From: Cellulomonas sp. PhB143
Lineage (GTDB): Bacteria > Actinomycetota > Actinomycetes > Actinomycetales > Cellulomonadaceae
Direction: 5' to 3'
Assembly (NCBI RefSeq): GCF_003752595.1
Contig: NZ_RKIJ01000010.1
Location: 310,001-374,000, forward strand
Length of the DNA stretch: 64,000 nucleotides
Shown: positions 28,877 through 36,188 of the stretch, in pieces
Layout of the letters: each line of letters begins with the position of its first letter
Position numbering within the stretch: position 1 is the stretch's first letter
Notes under the pieces: generated by a model
Seen by the model: only the letters and a program-made list of their open reading frames with translations
The model's database searches: none
Told to the model about the DNA's origin: nothing
Translations under genes and position numbers: made by a program

Positions 28877-29323
28877 ATGGTCGACCACCCCAGGGCGCGC
28901 AAGCTCGCCGACCGCATCAAGGTGATCGTCGCGCAGATGCTCGACACCCGGATCAAGGACCCGCGGCTCGGCTTCGTGACGGTGACCGACGTCCGCGTCA
29001 CCGGCGACCTGCAGAACGCCTCGATCTTCTACACGGTCTACGGTGACGACGAGGCCCGCGCCGGCACGGCCGCCGCGCTCGAGAGCGCCAAGGGCCTGAT
29101 CCGCTCCGAGGTCGGCAAGCAGACCGGCGTGCGGCTGACGCCGGCTCTCGAGTTCCACCTGGACGCGGTGCCGGAGACCGCCGCGACCCTCGACGCCGCG
29201 CTGCTCGAGGCGCACCGCCGGGACGCCGAGCTCGCGGCGCTGCGCGCGCAGGCGACCTACGCCGGCGACGAGGACCCCTACCGCCGTCCGGCGGAGAGCG
29301 ACGACGAGGACGAGGACGCCTGA
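28877..29323 (+). CDS. rbfA: ribosome-binding factor A
   Basis: Cold-shock-type 30S maturation factor. The 148-residue protein has the KH-like core: [39 protein letters not shown] and [17 protein letters not shown]. An acidic C-terminal tail (ESDDEDEDA) follows. ATG 28877 has agagagga upstream. truB starts 2 nt after its stop, so the two are co-expressed, apart from infB because of two hairpins. Confidence 0.95.
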   Translation: MVDHPRARKLADRIKVIVAQMLDTRIKDPRLGFVTVTDVRVTGDLQNASIFYTVYGDDEARAGTAAALESAKGLIRSEVGKQTGVRLTPALEFHLDAVPETAATLDAALLEAHRRDAELAALRAQATYAGDEDPYRRPAESDDEDEDA

Positions 29324-29325
29324 GC

Positions 29326-30282
29326 GTGCCCGCCCCGGCAGCCGTTCCGGCGGGCCGTCGGCCGACCGCGCCTGACGGGCTGCTCGTCGTCGACAAGCCC
29401 GCCGGCTGGACGAGCCACGACGTCGTCGGGCGGTGCCGCCGGCTGGCCGGCACGCGCAAGGTCGGGCACGCGGGCACGCTCGACCCGATGGCGACGGGTG
29501 TGCTGGTCGTCGGCGTCGGGCGCGCCACCCGGCTGCTGACGTACGTCGTCGGCGCCGACAAGGACTACGACGCGACCGTCCGGCTGGGCGTGACGACGTC
29601 GACGGAGGACGCCCAGGGCGAGGTGCTGGCGGTCGTCGATGCGGCGGGCGTCGCGCGCGAGGCGCTCGACGCCGCGGTCGCCCGGCTCACCGGGGACCTG
29701 CAGCAGGTGCCCAGCGCCGTCAGCGCGATCAAGGTGGACGGGCGCCGGGCCTATGCGCGCGTGCGGGACGGGGAGGACGTCGAGCTGGCGGCCCGACCCG
29801 TGAGCGTCTCGCGGTTCGACGTGCTGGCCGTCCGCGAGCACCGCGACGGCGACGACGTCACGGCCCTGGACGTCGACGTGGCCGTGACCGTCTCCTCCGG
29901 CACGTACGTGCGGGCGCTGGCCCGCGACCTCGGGGTCGCCCTGGGCGTCGGCGGCCACCTGACGGCGCTGCGCCGCACCCGCGTCGGGGGCTACCGGCTC
30001 GACGCGGCGCGGACGCTCGAGGGGCTCGAGGAGCAGGCCGACGCGGACGGCGTGCTGGCCACGCTCCCGCCGGCCGAGGCCGCCCGGGCCACGTTCGCGG
30101 TGCGCGACCTCACGGAGGCCGAGGCCCGGGCGCTCTCGTACGGCCAGTGGGTCGCGCCCACCGGCGCGTCGGGGGCCGTCGCCGCGATCGGCCCGGACGG
30201 CACCCTGGTCGCGCTGCTGGAGGACGCGGTGCGCCGCGGCCAGCCGCTGGCGAGGCCGGTCCTGGTCCTCGCCCCGGCGTGA
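29326..30282 (+). CDS. truB: tRNA pseudouridine(55) synthase
   Basis: Makes pseudouridine 55 in the T-loop of tRNAs. The 318-residue product shows LLVVDKPAGWTSHDVVGR, the catalytic Asp53 in GHAGTLDPMATGVL, and a C-terminal PUA-type region. The GTG start is 2 nt after the rbfA stop. The stop codon lies inside the loop of the hairpin that ends the transcript. Confidence 0.95.
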   Translation: MPAPAAVPAGRRPTAPDGLLVVDKPAGWTSHDVVGRCRRLAGTRKVGHAGTLDPMATGVLVVGVGRATRLLTYVVGADKDYDATVRLGVTTSTEDAQGEVLAVVDAAGVAREALDAAVARLTGDLQQVPSAVSAIKVDGRRAYARVRDGEDVELAARPVSVSRFDVLAVREHRDGDDVTALDVDVAVTVSSGTYVRALARDLGVALGVGGHLTALRRTRVGGYRLDAARTLEGLEEQADADGVLATLPPAEAARATFAVRDLTEAEARALSYGQWVAPTGASGAVAAIGPDGTLVALLEDAVRRGQPLARPVLVLAPA

Positions 30283-30297
30283 GCGGGGGCGAGGACC
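30264..30297 (+). terminator. terminator overlapping the truB stop codon
   Basis: 12-bp perfect stem (30264-30275 with 30286-30297) and 10-nt loop carrying the truB TGA. It may work in both directions, since the minus-strand membrane gene ends 11 nt away. Confidence 0.7.
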
Positions 30298-30307
30298 GAC
30301 GGCGCCG

Positions 30308-31378
30308 TCAGTTGTCGAGCGCGGCCTCGGCGTCCGGCTCGGTGCCCCCTGCCGTGCGGAAGTGCCCGACGAGCGAGCCGAGCACCCCCGCCGCGGTCCA
30401 CAGGCCCAGCGCGAGCCAGGCCAGGCCCGCGGGAGCCGAGGGGAAGTAGGACTCGTCCCGCAGCAGCGTGGCGCCGGCGCCCGGCGGGAACCACTGGCCG
30501 ATCGCGCCCCAGTGCCACGGCAGGAACTCGGGCGGGACGGTGGCCCCGGAGAGCGGGTTGGCGACGAGCATCATCAGCACCGCCCCGACGCCGATGCCCG
30601 CCGTCCCGAGCAGGGCGACCGCCCCCGTGATCGGCGAGGCGATGGCGGCGAGGGCGAGCGCGATGGCGGCGGCGTTCGCCCACCAGTCGCCCTGGATCGA
30701 GCCGAACCACGCCTGCAGGATCGCCGTGAGCGCCAGCCCGCCGACGACGGCGTAGACCCCGACGGCGAGGATGCGCCGGCCGGCGCCGACGACGAGGATC
30801 GAGATGCCGATCCCGCCGAGCATCCCGCCGAGCACCAACGGGAAGAGCGCCGCCGTCAGGCCCGTGCCGTGGGGGTCGTCGGGGGACAGGGGGACGACGT
30901 CGGTCACCGTCGTCGCGGGCTGCTGCTCCTGCAGCTGCGTGGCGAGCCCGGTGACGACCTGCTCCACGGCGCTGCCGGCGGCCGAGGCGGTGAGCACCTC
31001 GGGCGTCTTGCCGAGCACGACGGCGCCGTACGCGTCGCGCGTCTCGATCGCGTCGACGGCCGCTGCGCGGTCGTCGACGCGGAGCAGGTCGATCACGCCC
31101 GGCATCTGCTGCTGCACGGCCTGATCGAGCGCGTCGACCGCCTGCGCGGGACCGGTGACCGCGACCGGCACGTCCTTCGGTTCCGAGGTCACCGACGGCC
31201 ACGAGAAGGCCAGCACGACGAGGCACACGGCGGCGGCGATCGCGAGGCCGGACGCGACGACGCGCCGGTACGGCGTGTGCGGCGGGGGGACGTGGTCCGG
31301 GGCCTGCGCTGCCTCCGGGGCGTGCGCAGCGAGGTGGACGGGTGCGTGCTCGGTCGGCGCGGGCTCGACGGGTGTCAT
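30308..31378 (-). CDS. YhgE/Pip-like multi-pass membrane protein
   Basis: 356-residue membrane protein: Pro/His-rich cytoplasmic N-terminus, a transmembrane segment (about residues 40-60), an extracytoplasmic domain of about 140 residues starting DVPVAVTGPAQAV, then about five transmembrane segments in the C-terminal half. The layout resembles the ABC-2/YhgE-Pip and DUF3533 families, often linked to export or drug efflux. No ATPase is adjacent. ATG 31378 has a ggagag site. It is divergent from a TetR gene, which probably represses it. Confidence 0.75.
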   Translation of the reverse strand: MTPVEPAPTEHAPVHLAAHAPEAAQAPDHVPPPHTPYRRVVASGLAIAAAVCLVVLAFSWPSVTSEPKDVPVAVTGPAQAVDALDQAVQQQMPGVIDLLRVDDRAAAVDAIETRDAYGAVVLGKTPEVLTASAAGSAVEQVVTGLATQLQEQQPATTVTDVVPLSPDDPHGTGLTAALFPLVLGGMLGGIGISILVVGAGRRILAVGVYAVVGGLALTAILQAWFGSIQGDWWANAAAIALALAAIASPITGAVALLGTAGIGVGAVLMMLVANPLSGATVPPEFLPWHWGAIGQWFPPGAGATLLRDESYFPSAPAGLAWLALGLWTAAGVLGSLVGHFRTAGGTEPDAEAALDN

Positions 31379-31420
31379 GGTCTCTCCGGAAGGGTGGTGC
31401 CGCGTCGAACGCGGCAAAAA

Positions 31421-31434
31421 AATGAACGTTCGTT
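31421..31434 (+). promoter_or_regulatory. palindromic TetR-type operator
   Basis: aatgaacgttcgtt is a near-perfect 14-bp inverted repeat centred on GAAC/GTTC, in an A/T-rich island (A7 at 31416-31422) between the two divergent genes. GAACGTTC palindromes are common TetR operators. Confidence 0.75.
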
Positions 31435-31505
31435 TTCGATAGGAATCGTGTGCCCCCAGGTGTCATGATGTCAACCGTCGGCGGCGCGAGCGAGAGGAAC
31501 GACAC

Positions 31506-32099
31506 ATGCCACGGGTCAGCGAGGAGCACCGCGAGTCCAGGCGCGAGCAGATCCGCCAGGCGGCGCTGCGGGCGTTCGTCGACAAGGGCTACCAGCACAC
31601 CTCGATCGCCGACGTGGTCAGCGAGGCGGGGCTGTCGGCGGGGGCGATCTACTCCCACTACGAGGGCAAGCACGACCTCTTCGCCGCGGTCGCGGAGAAG
31701 GCGCTCTCGCAGAACCTGGCCGACGTCGTCCGGACGTCGGCCGGGGTGCCGGCCCCCGGTCCCCTCGAGGTGCTCCGGGCGCTGACCGTCGGCCCGGTGC
31801 GCGGGGTCGACGTCGGTCGGCTGCTCGTGCAGCTGTGGGCGGAGGCGACGGTGGACCCGGAGATCCGCGCCGTGGTCCAGCGCGTGGCGGCGTCGCTGCG
31901 CGAGATCCTGACCCGTGCGCTGACCCCCTGGTACGAGTCCCGCCCGGACCTCGCGCCGGACGGCGCGGGGACCGCCGCCGCGCGGCTCGCGCCGGTCGTG
32001 CTCGTGCTCGGGCAGGGCTTCCAGCTGCAGCGGGCGACGCTCGACGACTTCGACGTCGAGACGTACCTGGAGCACGCGGCGGGCGTGCTGCCGGGCTGA
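31506..32099 (+). CDS. TetR family transcriptional regulator
   Basis: 197-residue one-component repressor. The N-terminal HTH is clear: RREQIRQAALRAFVDKGYQ, TSIADVVSEAGLSAGAIYSH, YEGKHDLFAAV. The C-terminal ligand-binding domain is helical and unassigned. ATG 31506 follows gagaggaa. It is divergent from the membrane protein gene with an operator between them, a classic autoregulated efflux arrangement; the ligand is unknown. Confidence 0.9.
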   Translation: MPRVSEEHRESRREQIRQAALRAFVDKGYQHTSIADVVSEAGLSAGAIYSHYEGKHDLFAAVAEKALSQNLADVVRTSAGVPAPGPLEVLRALTVGPVRGVDVGRLLVQLWAEATVDPEIRAVVQRVAASLREILTRALTPWYESRPDLAPDGAGTAAARLAPVVLVLGQGFQLQRATLDDFDVETYLEHAAGVLPG

Positions 32100-32126
32100 G
32101 GTCGCGGGGCCGCCGGCGCGCGCGAC

Positions 32127-32132
32127 TATCCT
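32127..32132 (+). promoter_or_regulatory. -10 of the ribF operon
   Basis: tatcct fits TANNNT and gives a leader of about 45 nt. No FMN riboswitch is visible in that leader. Confidence 0.5.
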
Positions 32133-32184
32133 TGACCGTCGGCACCCGGACCGGGTGTCTCGCCGACATGCGAGGAGCGCGCGG

Positions 32185-33204
32185 GTGCACCTGTGGACCG
32201 ACCTTGACCAGGTCCCGGAGGGCTTCGGTCCGTCCGTCGTGACGATCGGCAACTTCGACGGCGTGCACCGCGGGCACGCCGCGGTCCTGCGGCGCATCGT
32301 GGACCTCGCGCACGGGGCGGGAGCCGAGGCCGTCGCCGTGACGTTCCACCCCCACCCGGCCCAGGTGCACCGCCCGGACCAGGCCCCTGAGCTGCTCACC
32401 GGTCTCGCGGACCGGACGGTCCTGCTGGAGGAGACGGGCCTCGACGCCGTGCTCGTGCTGGAGTACACCCTCGAGCTCGCCCGCCAGACGCCGGAGGAGT
32501 TCGTGGTCTCCTGCCTCGCGCGAGGCCTCGGGGCGCGGACGGTCGTCGTCGGGCACGACGTCCGCTTCGGCCGCGACAACGCGGGAACGCTGCAGACGAT
32601 GGTCGACCTCGGCCGGGCGCACGGCTTCGACGTCGTCACGGTCGACGACGTCGGGACCGGGCCCGACGAGGCGGACGGTGCGCCGCACGACCGGTGGTCG
32701 TCGACCTACGTGCGCGAGCTGCTCGGGACGGGCGACGTCGAGCGGGCCGCCCAGGTGCTGGGCCGCCACCACCGCGTGCGCGGGACGGTGGTGCACGGCG
32801 ACGCGCGCGGCCGCGAGCTCGGGTTCCCCACCGCCAACCTCGGCGACGTCGTCGGCATGGTCCCGGCCGACGGCGTCTACGCCGGCTGGCTCGTGCGGCC
32901 CGACCTGCTCGAGGCGGACCCGGGAAGCATGGACGGCGTGCTGCCCGCCGCGGTGTCCGTGGGGACCAACCCTACGTTCGACGGCGCCGAGCGCCGCGTC
33001 GAGGCCTACGTGCTGGACCGCAGCGACCTCGACCTGTACGACGAGCGCGTCGCCGTCGACCTGGTCCGCCGCCTGCGCCCCACGGTGCGCTTCGAGGGCG
33101 TCGACGCGCTCGTGACCCAGATGCACGACGACGTGGACCGGGCCCGGGACATCCTCCTGCCGCCCGCGGGCGAGGGCGCACCGGACCAGCCGGCCCTGCG
33201 GTGA
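32185..33204 (+). CDS. ribF: bifunctional riboflavin kinase/FAD synthetase
   Basis: Makes FMN and FAD from riboflavin and ATP. The 339-residue protein has the N-terminal adenylyltransferase domain (VVTIGNFDGVHRGHAAVL, FHPHPAQVH, RDNAGTLQTM, WSSTYVREL) and the C-terminal flavokinase domain (GRELGFPTANLG, SVGTNPTFDG). GTG 32185 is chosen for the gagga site and the family start HLWTDLDQVP. It overlaps the ABC ATPase by 4 bp (GTGA). Confidence 0.95.
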   Translation: MHLWTDLDQVPEGFGPSVVTIGNFDGVHRGHAAVLRRIVDLAHGAGAEAVAVTFHPHPAQVHRPDQAPELLTGLADRTVLLEETGLDAVLVLEYTLELARQTPEEFVVSCLARGLGARTVVVGHDVRFGRDNAGTLQTMVDLGRAHGFDVVTVDDVGTGPDEADGAPHDRWSSTYVRELLGTGDVERAAQVLGRHHRVRGTVVHGDARGRELGFPTANLGDVVGMVPADGVYAGWLVRPDLLEADPGSMDGVLPAAVSVGTNPTFDGAERRVEAYVLDRSDLDLYDERVAVDLVRRLRPTVRFEGVDALVTQMHDDVDRARDILLPPAGEGAPDQPALR

Positions 33205-33899
33205 GCGGGCCGGCCGCGGCGCCGGTGCTGGAGGCGAGACGGCTCGCCGTCGGGTACGGCGACGTCCCCGTCTGCGCCCCGGTCGACCTGCGCGTCGCGC
33301 CGGGGGAGATCGTCGCGGTGATCGGGCCGAACGGCAGCGGCAAGTCGACGCTGCTGCGCGCGCTCCTCGGCGTGCTCGCGCCGGTCTCCGGCGCGGTCCG
33401 GGCGTTCGGGCGCGCCGTCGACGAGCGGGAGCCCGCGTTCCGCGCCCGCGTCGCCGGGGTCCTGGACGACGACGCGTACTTCCCGGGGCTCACCGTGCGC
33501 GAGCACCTCGTCCTGACCGCGCGCGGGCACTCCGTCCCGGACGCCGGCGGGCTCACCGACGAGGTGATGGCCCGGTTCGGCCTCGAGGAGCTGGCCGGGG
33601 CGAGCCCCTCGGAGCTCTCCTCCGGGCAGCGCCGACGGTTCCTGCTCGCCTCGGCGTTCGTCCGCCCCCGCGAGCTCCTGCTGCTGGACGAGCCCGAGCA
33701 GCGTCTCGATACCCGGATGCGGGCCGAGCTCGGTCGCCTGCTCGTCGCGGAGGCAGCCGCCGGCGGAGCCGTGGTGATGGCCACGCACGACCCGGCGCTG
33801 CTGGTCGCGACCGGCGCCCGCGGGCTCGTCGTCGCCGACGCGGGGTGCCGCCTGCTCGACACCGCGTCGGCCGGCAGGTTCCTGGACGAGGAGCGCTGA
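33201..33899 (+). CDS. ABC transporter ATP-binding protein
   Basis: 232-residue ATPase with Walker A GPNGSGKST (from Gly42), a signature LSSGQRRR, Walker B LLLLDEP and the H-loop THDP. It starts within the ribF stop codon and is followed 2 nt later by a DUF6297 membrane protein, its likely membrane partner. Substrate unknown. The signature motif LSSGQ is common in the ABC-2 exporter type. No binding protein is nearby, which favours export over import. Confidence 0.9.
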   Translation: MSGPAAAPVLEARRLAVGYGDVPVCAPVDLRVAPGEIVAVIGPNGSGKSTLLRALLGVLAPVSGAVRAFGRAVDEREPAFRARVAGVLDDDAYFPGLTVREHLVLTARGHSVPDAGGLTDEVMARFGLEELAGASPSELSSGQRRRFLLASAFVRPRELLLLDEPEQRLDTRMRAELGRLLVAEAAAGGAVVMATHDPALLVATGARGLVVADAGCRLLDTASAGRFLDEER

Positions 33900-33901
33900 G
33901 C

Positions 33902-35458
33902 GTGGAGCTGCCGGACCCCCCGCCGCCCCTGCGTCGCCCGGCGCCCGACCCGGACGAGGCGTTCACCGGGCGCGAGCTGCGCCGCCTGACCCAGGCCGTC
34001 CTCGCGTCGCGCGCGGGCGGCGGCCTCGTGCAGGTGGCGACCGACGTCGGGTACCTGGTGACCTCTCTGCTGATCAGCGCGGGCCTCGCCGTCGGGATCG
34101 CGAACGCGGTGCGCGACGCGGTCCGGGCGCCGTCGCTCGAGGGCGCCCCGACCCTGGCGCCCGCCACGGTGGGGATGCTCGTCTCGCTGGCGCTGGTCGC
34201 GGCCGGGCTGGGGACGGCCGTACGCCTCGGCCCGGTCGGCGTCAGCGCGGGCGGCGTGCGGTGGTGGGTGCCGACACCCGTCGACCGGCGTGGCCTTGTC
34301 GCGCCGAGCCTCCTGCAGGCGCTGCTGATCGGCCCAGCGCTAGGGGCGGTCGGCCTCGCGCTCGTCGCGGTGGTCTCCGGCGCGCCCTGGGGGGCCGTCG
34401 CCCCGCACGCGGCGCTCGGGGCGGCGTCCGGGCTGGCGGTGGTCGCGGTCGCCGGTCTCGCGCAGCCGCACGGGGCGCTCGTGGGCGCGCTGGCGCGCGC
34501 GAGCGACGTCGCGGTCGCCGCGGTCCCCGTGGCGGGGGTGGTGCTCGTGGCGGCGGGGGTGAGCACCGGCGGCACGTCCGGGGTTCCCGTCCCGCTCGTC
34601 GGAGCCCTCGCGCTCGCGGCCCTCGTGCTCGCCGGTCTCTGGGCCGCCCGTCTCGACCGGCTCGGCGTGACGGCCCTGCGCTCGCGGTCCGCGGTCGCGG
34701 ACCAGGCCGGGGCGGGCATGCTCTCGTTGGACCTGCGGACCGTCGGGCAGGCGCTGCAGGGCGTCTCGCGCCTGCGCACGCCGCGCCGACCGCGCGCCTT
34801 CTCCCTCGTGCGCGGTCCGGTGGCAGCGCTCGTGTCCGCGGACCTCCTCCTGCTCGTGCGGTCGACGTCCGCGTGGACCCAGGTCGTCGGGCTCTCCGCG
34901 CTCGTCGTGGTCGCGCAGCAGGTCCCCGGGCTCCGCTCGGGCTTCGGCCTGCTCGTCCTGCTCGTCGCCGTCGGCTACCGCGCGGCCGTCGTCGGTGCCC
35001 ACGGGGCACGCTCGGCCGAACAGCACCCGGGGCTCGACCGCCTGGTCCCGCTCTCGGCGCGAGCCACGCGCGCGGCCCGTGCCGTCGTGCCTGCCCTGAC
35101 CGCGCTGACCGTGACGCTCGCCGTCGGCGTCCCGCTGTCGCTCTCCTCGGGCGACGCCGGATGGTCGGTGCTGGCGCTCGCCGGTTCCGTCACGTTCGGC
35201 GCGGCCGCCGTGCGCAACGCGTACCGCAGGCCGCCGGACTGGTCGGGGCCGCTCCTGGCGACGCCCGGCGGGGCGCTGCCCGCGGGCGCGTCCGCGGCGT
35301 TCGCGCAGGGCCCGGATCTCGCTGCCCTGTGCTCGGTCCCCTGGGCGGTGGCTCTGCTCGTCGGGGTGCCGACGCCCACGGTCGTCGTCGTCCAGGTGCT
35401 GCTGGCCGGCGTCGGGCTCGCGGTCGCGACCACCGTGCGGCGCACGACTCCGCTGTGA
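33902..35458 (+). CDS. DUF6297 multi-pass membrane protein
   Basis: 518-residue protein with about 10-12 hydrophobic segments rich in Ala, Val and Gly, and short hydrophilic loops. I assign DUF6297 from the layout and from its place after an ABC ATPase; these act as ABC-2-like permeases by inference. The N-terminal about 40 residues are cytoplasmic and Pro/Arg-rich (LPDPPPPLRRPAPDPDEAF). The gene ends in a 20-bp tandem repeat that begins at its stop codon. Confidence 0.72.
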   Translation: MELPDPPPPLRRPAPDPDEAFTGRELRRLTQAVLASRAGGGLVQVATDVGYLVTSLLISAGLAVGIANAVRDAVRAPSLEGAPTLAPATVGMLVSLALVAAGLGTAVRLGPVGVSAGGVRWWVPTPVDRRGLVAPSLLQALLIGPALGAVGLALVAVVSGAPWGAVAPHAALGAASGLAVVAVAGLAQPHGALVGALARASDVAVAAVPVAGVVLVAAGVSTGGTSGVPVPLVGALALAALVLAGLWAARLDRLGVTALRSRSAVADQAGAGMLSLDLRTVGQALQGVSRLRTPRRPRAFSLVRGPVAALVSADLLLLVRSTSAWTQVVGLSALVVVAQQVPGLRSGFGLLVLLVAVGYRAAVVGAHGARSAEQHPGLDRLVPLSARATRAARAVVPALTALTVTLAVGVPLSLSSGDAGWSVLALAGSVTFGAAAVRNAYRRPPDWSGPLLATPGGALPAGASAAFAQGPDLAALCSVPWAVALLVGVPTPTVVVVQVLLAGVGLAVATTVRRTTPL

Positions 35459-35520
35459 CGTCCCCGTCCGGGCTGTGACGTCCCCGTCCGGGCTGTGAGG
35501 TCCCCGTCCGGGCTGTGACC
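35452..35520 (+). repeat. 20-bp tandem repeat between DUF6297 and rpsO
   Basis: Unit tccccgtccgggctgtgacg, three copies at 35461-35480, 35481-35500 and 35501-35520 (third with two differences), preceded by a 9-bp partial copy (35452-35460) that contains the DUF6297 stop codon. Each unit can form only a weak hairpin. Confidence 0.92.
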
Positions 35521-35562
35521 CGCCCCTCCCCGGGCACCCCGGGACCCGCGGCCCCCGCCTGC

Positions 35563-35568
35563 TAGACT
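35563..35568 (+). promoter_or_regulatory. -10 of rpsO
   Basis: tagact, the same hexamer as before rpsB, with a leader of about 95 nt. Confidence 0.6.
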
Positions 35569-35617
35569 GGTGGCGCCGTCAGAACGGCCGCGGGAGCCGC
35601 AAGGCCAGCCGAAGAGC

Positions 35618-35636
35618 CCAGGGGACCAAGCCCTGG
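35618..35636 (+). promoter_or_regulatory. hairpin in the rpsO leader
   Basis: ccaggg/ccctgg 6-bp stem with a 7-nt loop about 35 nt before the start. It could be part of an S15-binding leader; S15 autoregulation by leader structures is known in several phyla, but I cannot show the binding determinants here. Confidence 0.35.
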
Positions 35637-35669
35637 CGCGCCGCGCAACGATCACCACGAAGGAGAGCC

Positions 35670-35939
35670 GTGCCGCTCGATTCTGCCACCAAGCAGCGCA
35701 TCATGACCGAGTACGCGACCAGCGAGGGCGACACCGGTTCGCCCGAGGTCCAGATCGCGATGCTCTCGCAGCGCATCAAGGACCTGACCGAGCACCTCAA
35801 GGAGCACAAGCACGACCACCACAGCCGTCGTGGTCTGCTCCTCCTGGTCGGCCAGCGCCGTCGCCTCCTCGGCTACCTGCAGAAGGTCGACATCAACCGC
35901 TACCGCAGCCTCATCGAGCGCCTCGGTCTGCGTCGCTGA
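35670..35939 (+). CDS. rpsO: 30S ribosomal protein S15
   Basis: Primary 16S rRNA-binding protein of the platform. The 89-residue product is the family length and shows [39 protein letters not shown] and [19 protein letters not shown]. The GTG start follows aaggagag. It is followed by a terminator and then pnp, the usual rpsO-pnp order. Confidence 0.97.
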   Translation: MPLDSATKQRIMTEYATSEGDTGSPEVQIAMLSQRIKDLTEHLKEHKHDHHSRRGLLLLVGQRRRLLGYLQKVDINRYRSLIERLGLRR

Positions 35940-35949
35940 CACGACACCT

Positions 35950-35979
35950 CCAGCCCGGTCCCTGCAGGGGCCGGGCTGG
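35950..35979 (+). terminator. terminator after rpsO
   Basis: 13-bp stem with one G-U pair (35950-35962 with 35967-35979) and the tetraloop tgca, followed by tctggtgtgat. Confidence 0.8.
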
Positions 35980-36188
35980 TCTGGTGTGATGGTGCCGCCG
36001 CACCCGCGGTGAGCAGCCAGCACCACCGAACCACCCACCCATCGCGCCCGCGGAGACCGTCGCCCGGTCCTCGGTAGTGGCTCACGGACCCTCGTCCCGC
36101 CCTCGTGCGGGGCCTGCAGGACGCCGTGGACCTCGATCGAAGACCGACGAGCGGTCGCTGGGCGCGACGAACAGACAGGAGGGCACCC

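Noticed and set aside
32133-32184. FMN riboswitch before ribF
   Set aside because: Leader of about 50 nt is too short and lacks the conserved RFN-element helices.
35452-35520. CRISPR-like array
   Set aside because: Repeats are directly adjacent with no spacers, and no cas genes are in the window.
30308-35520. A horizontally acquired island
   Set aside because: Base composition and codon usage look like the rest, ribF is a core gene, and there are no mobility genes or flanking repeats.
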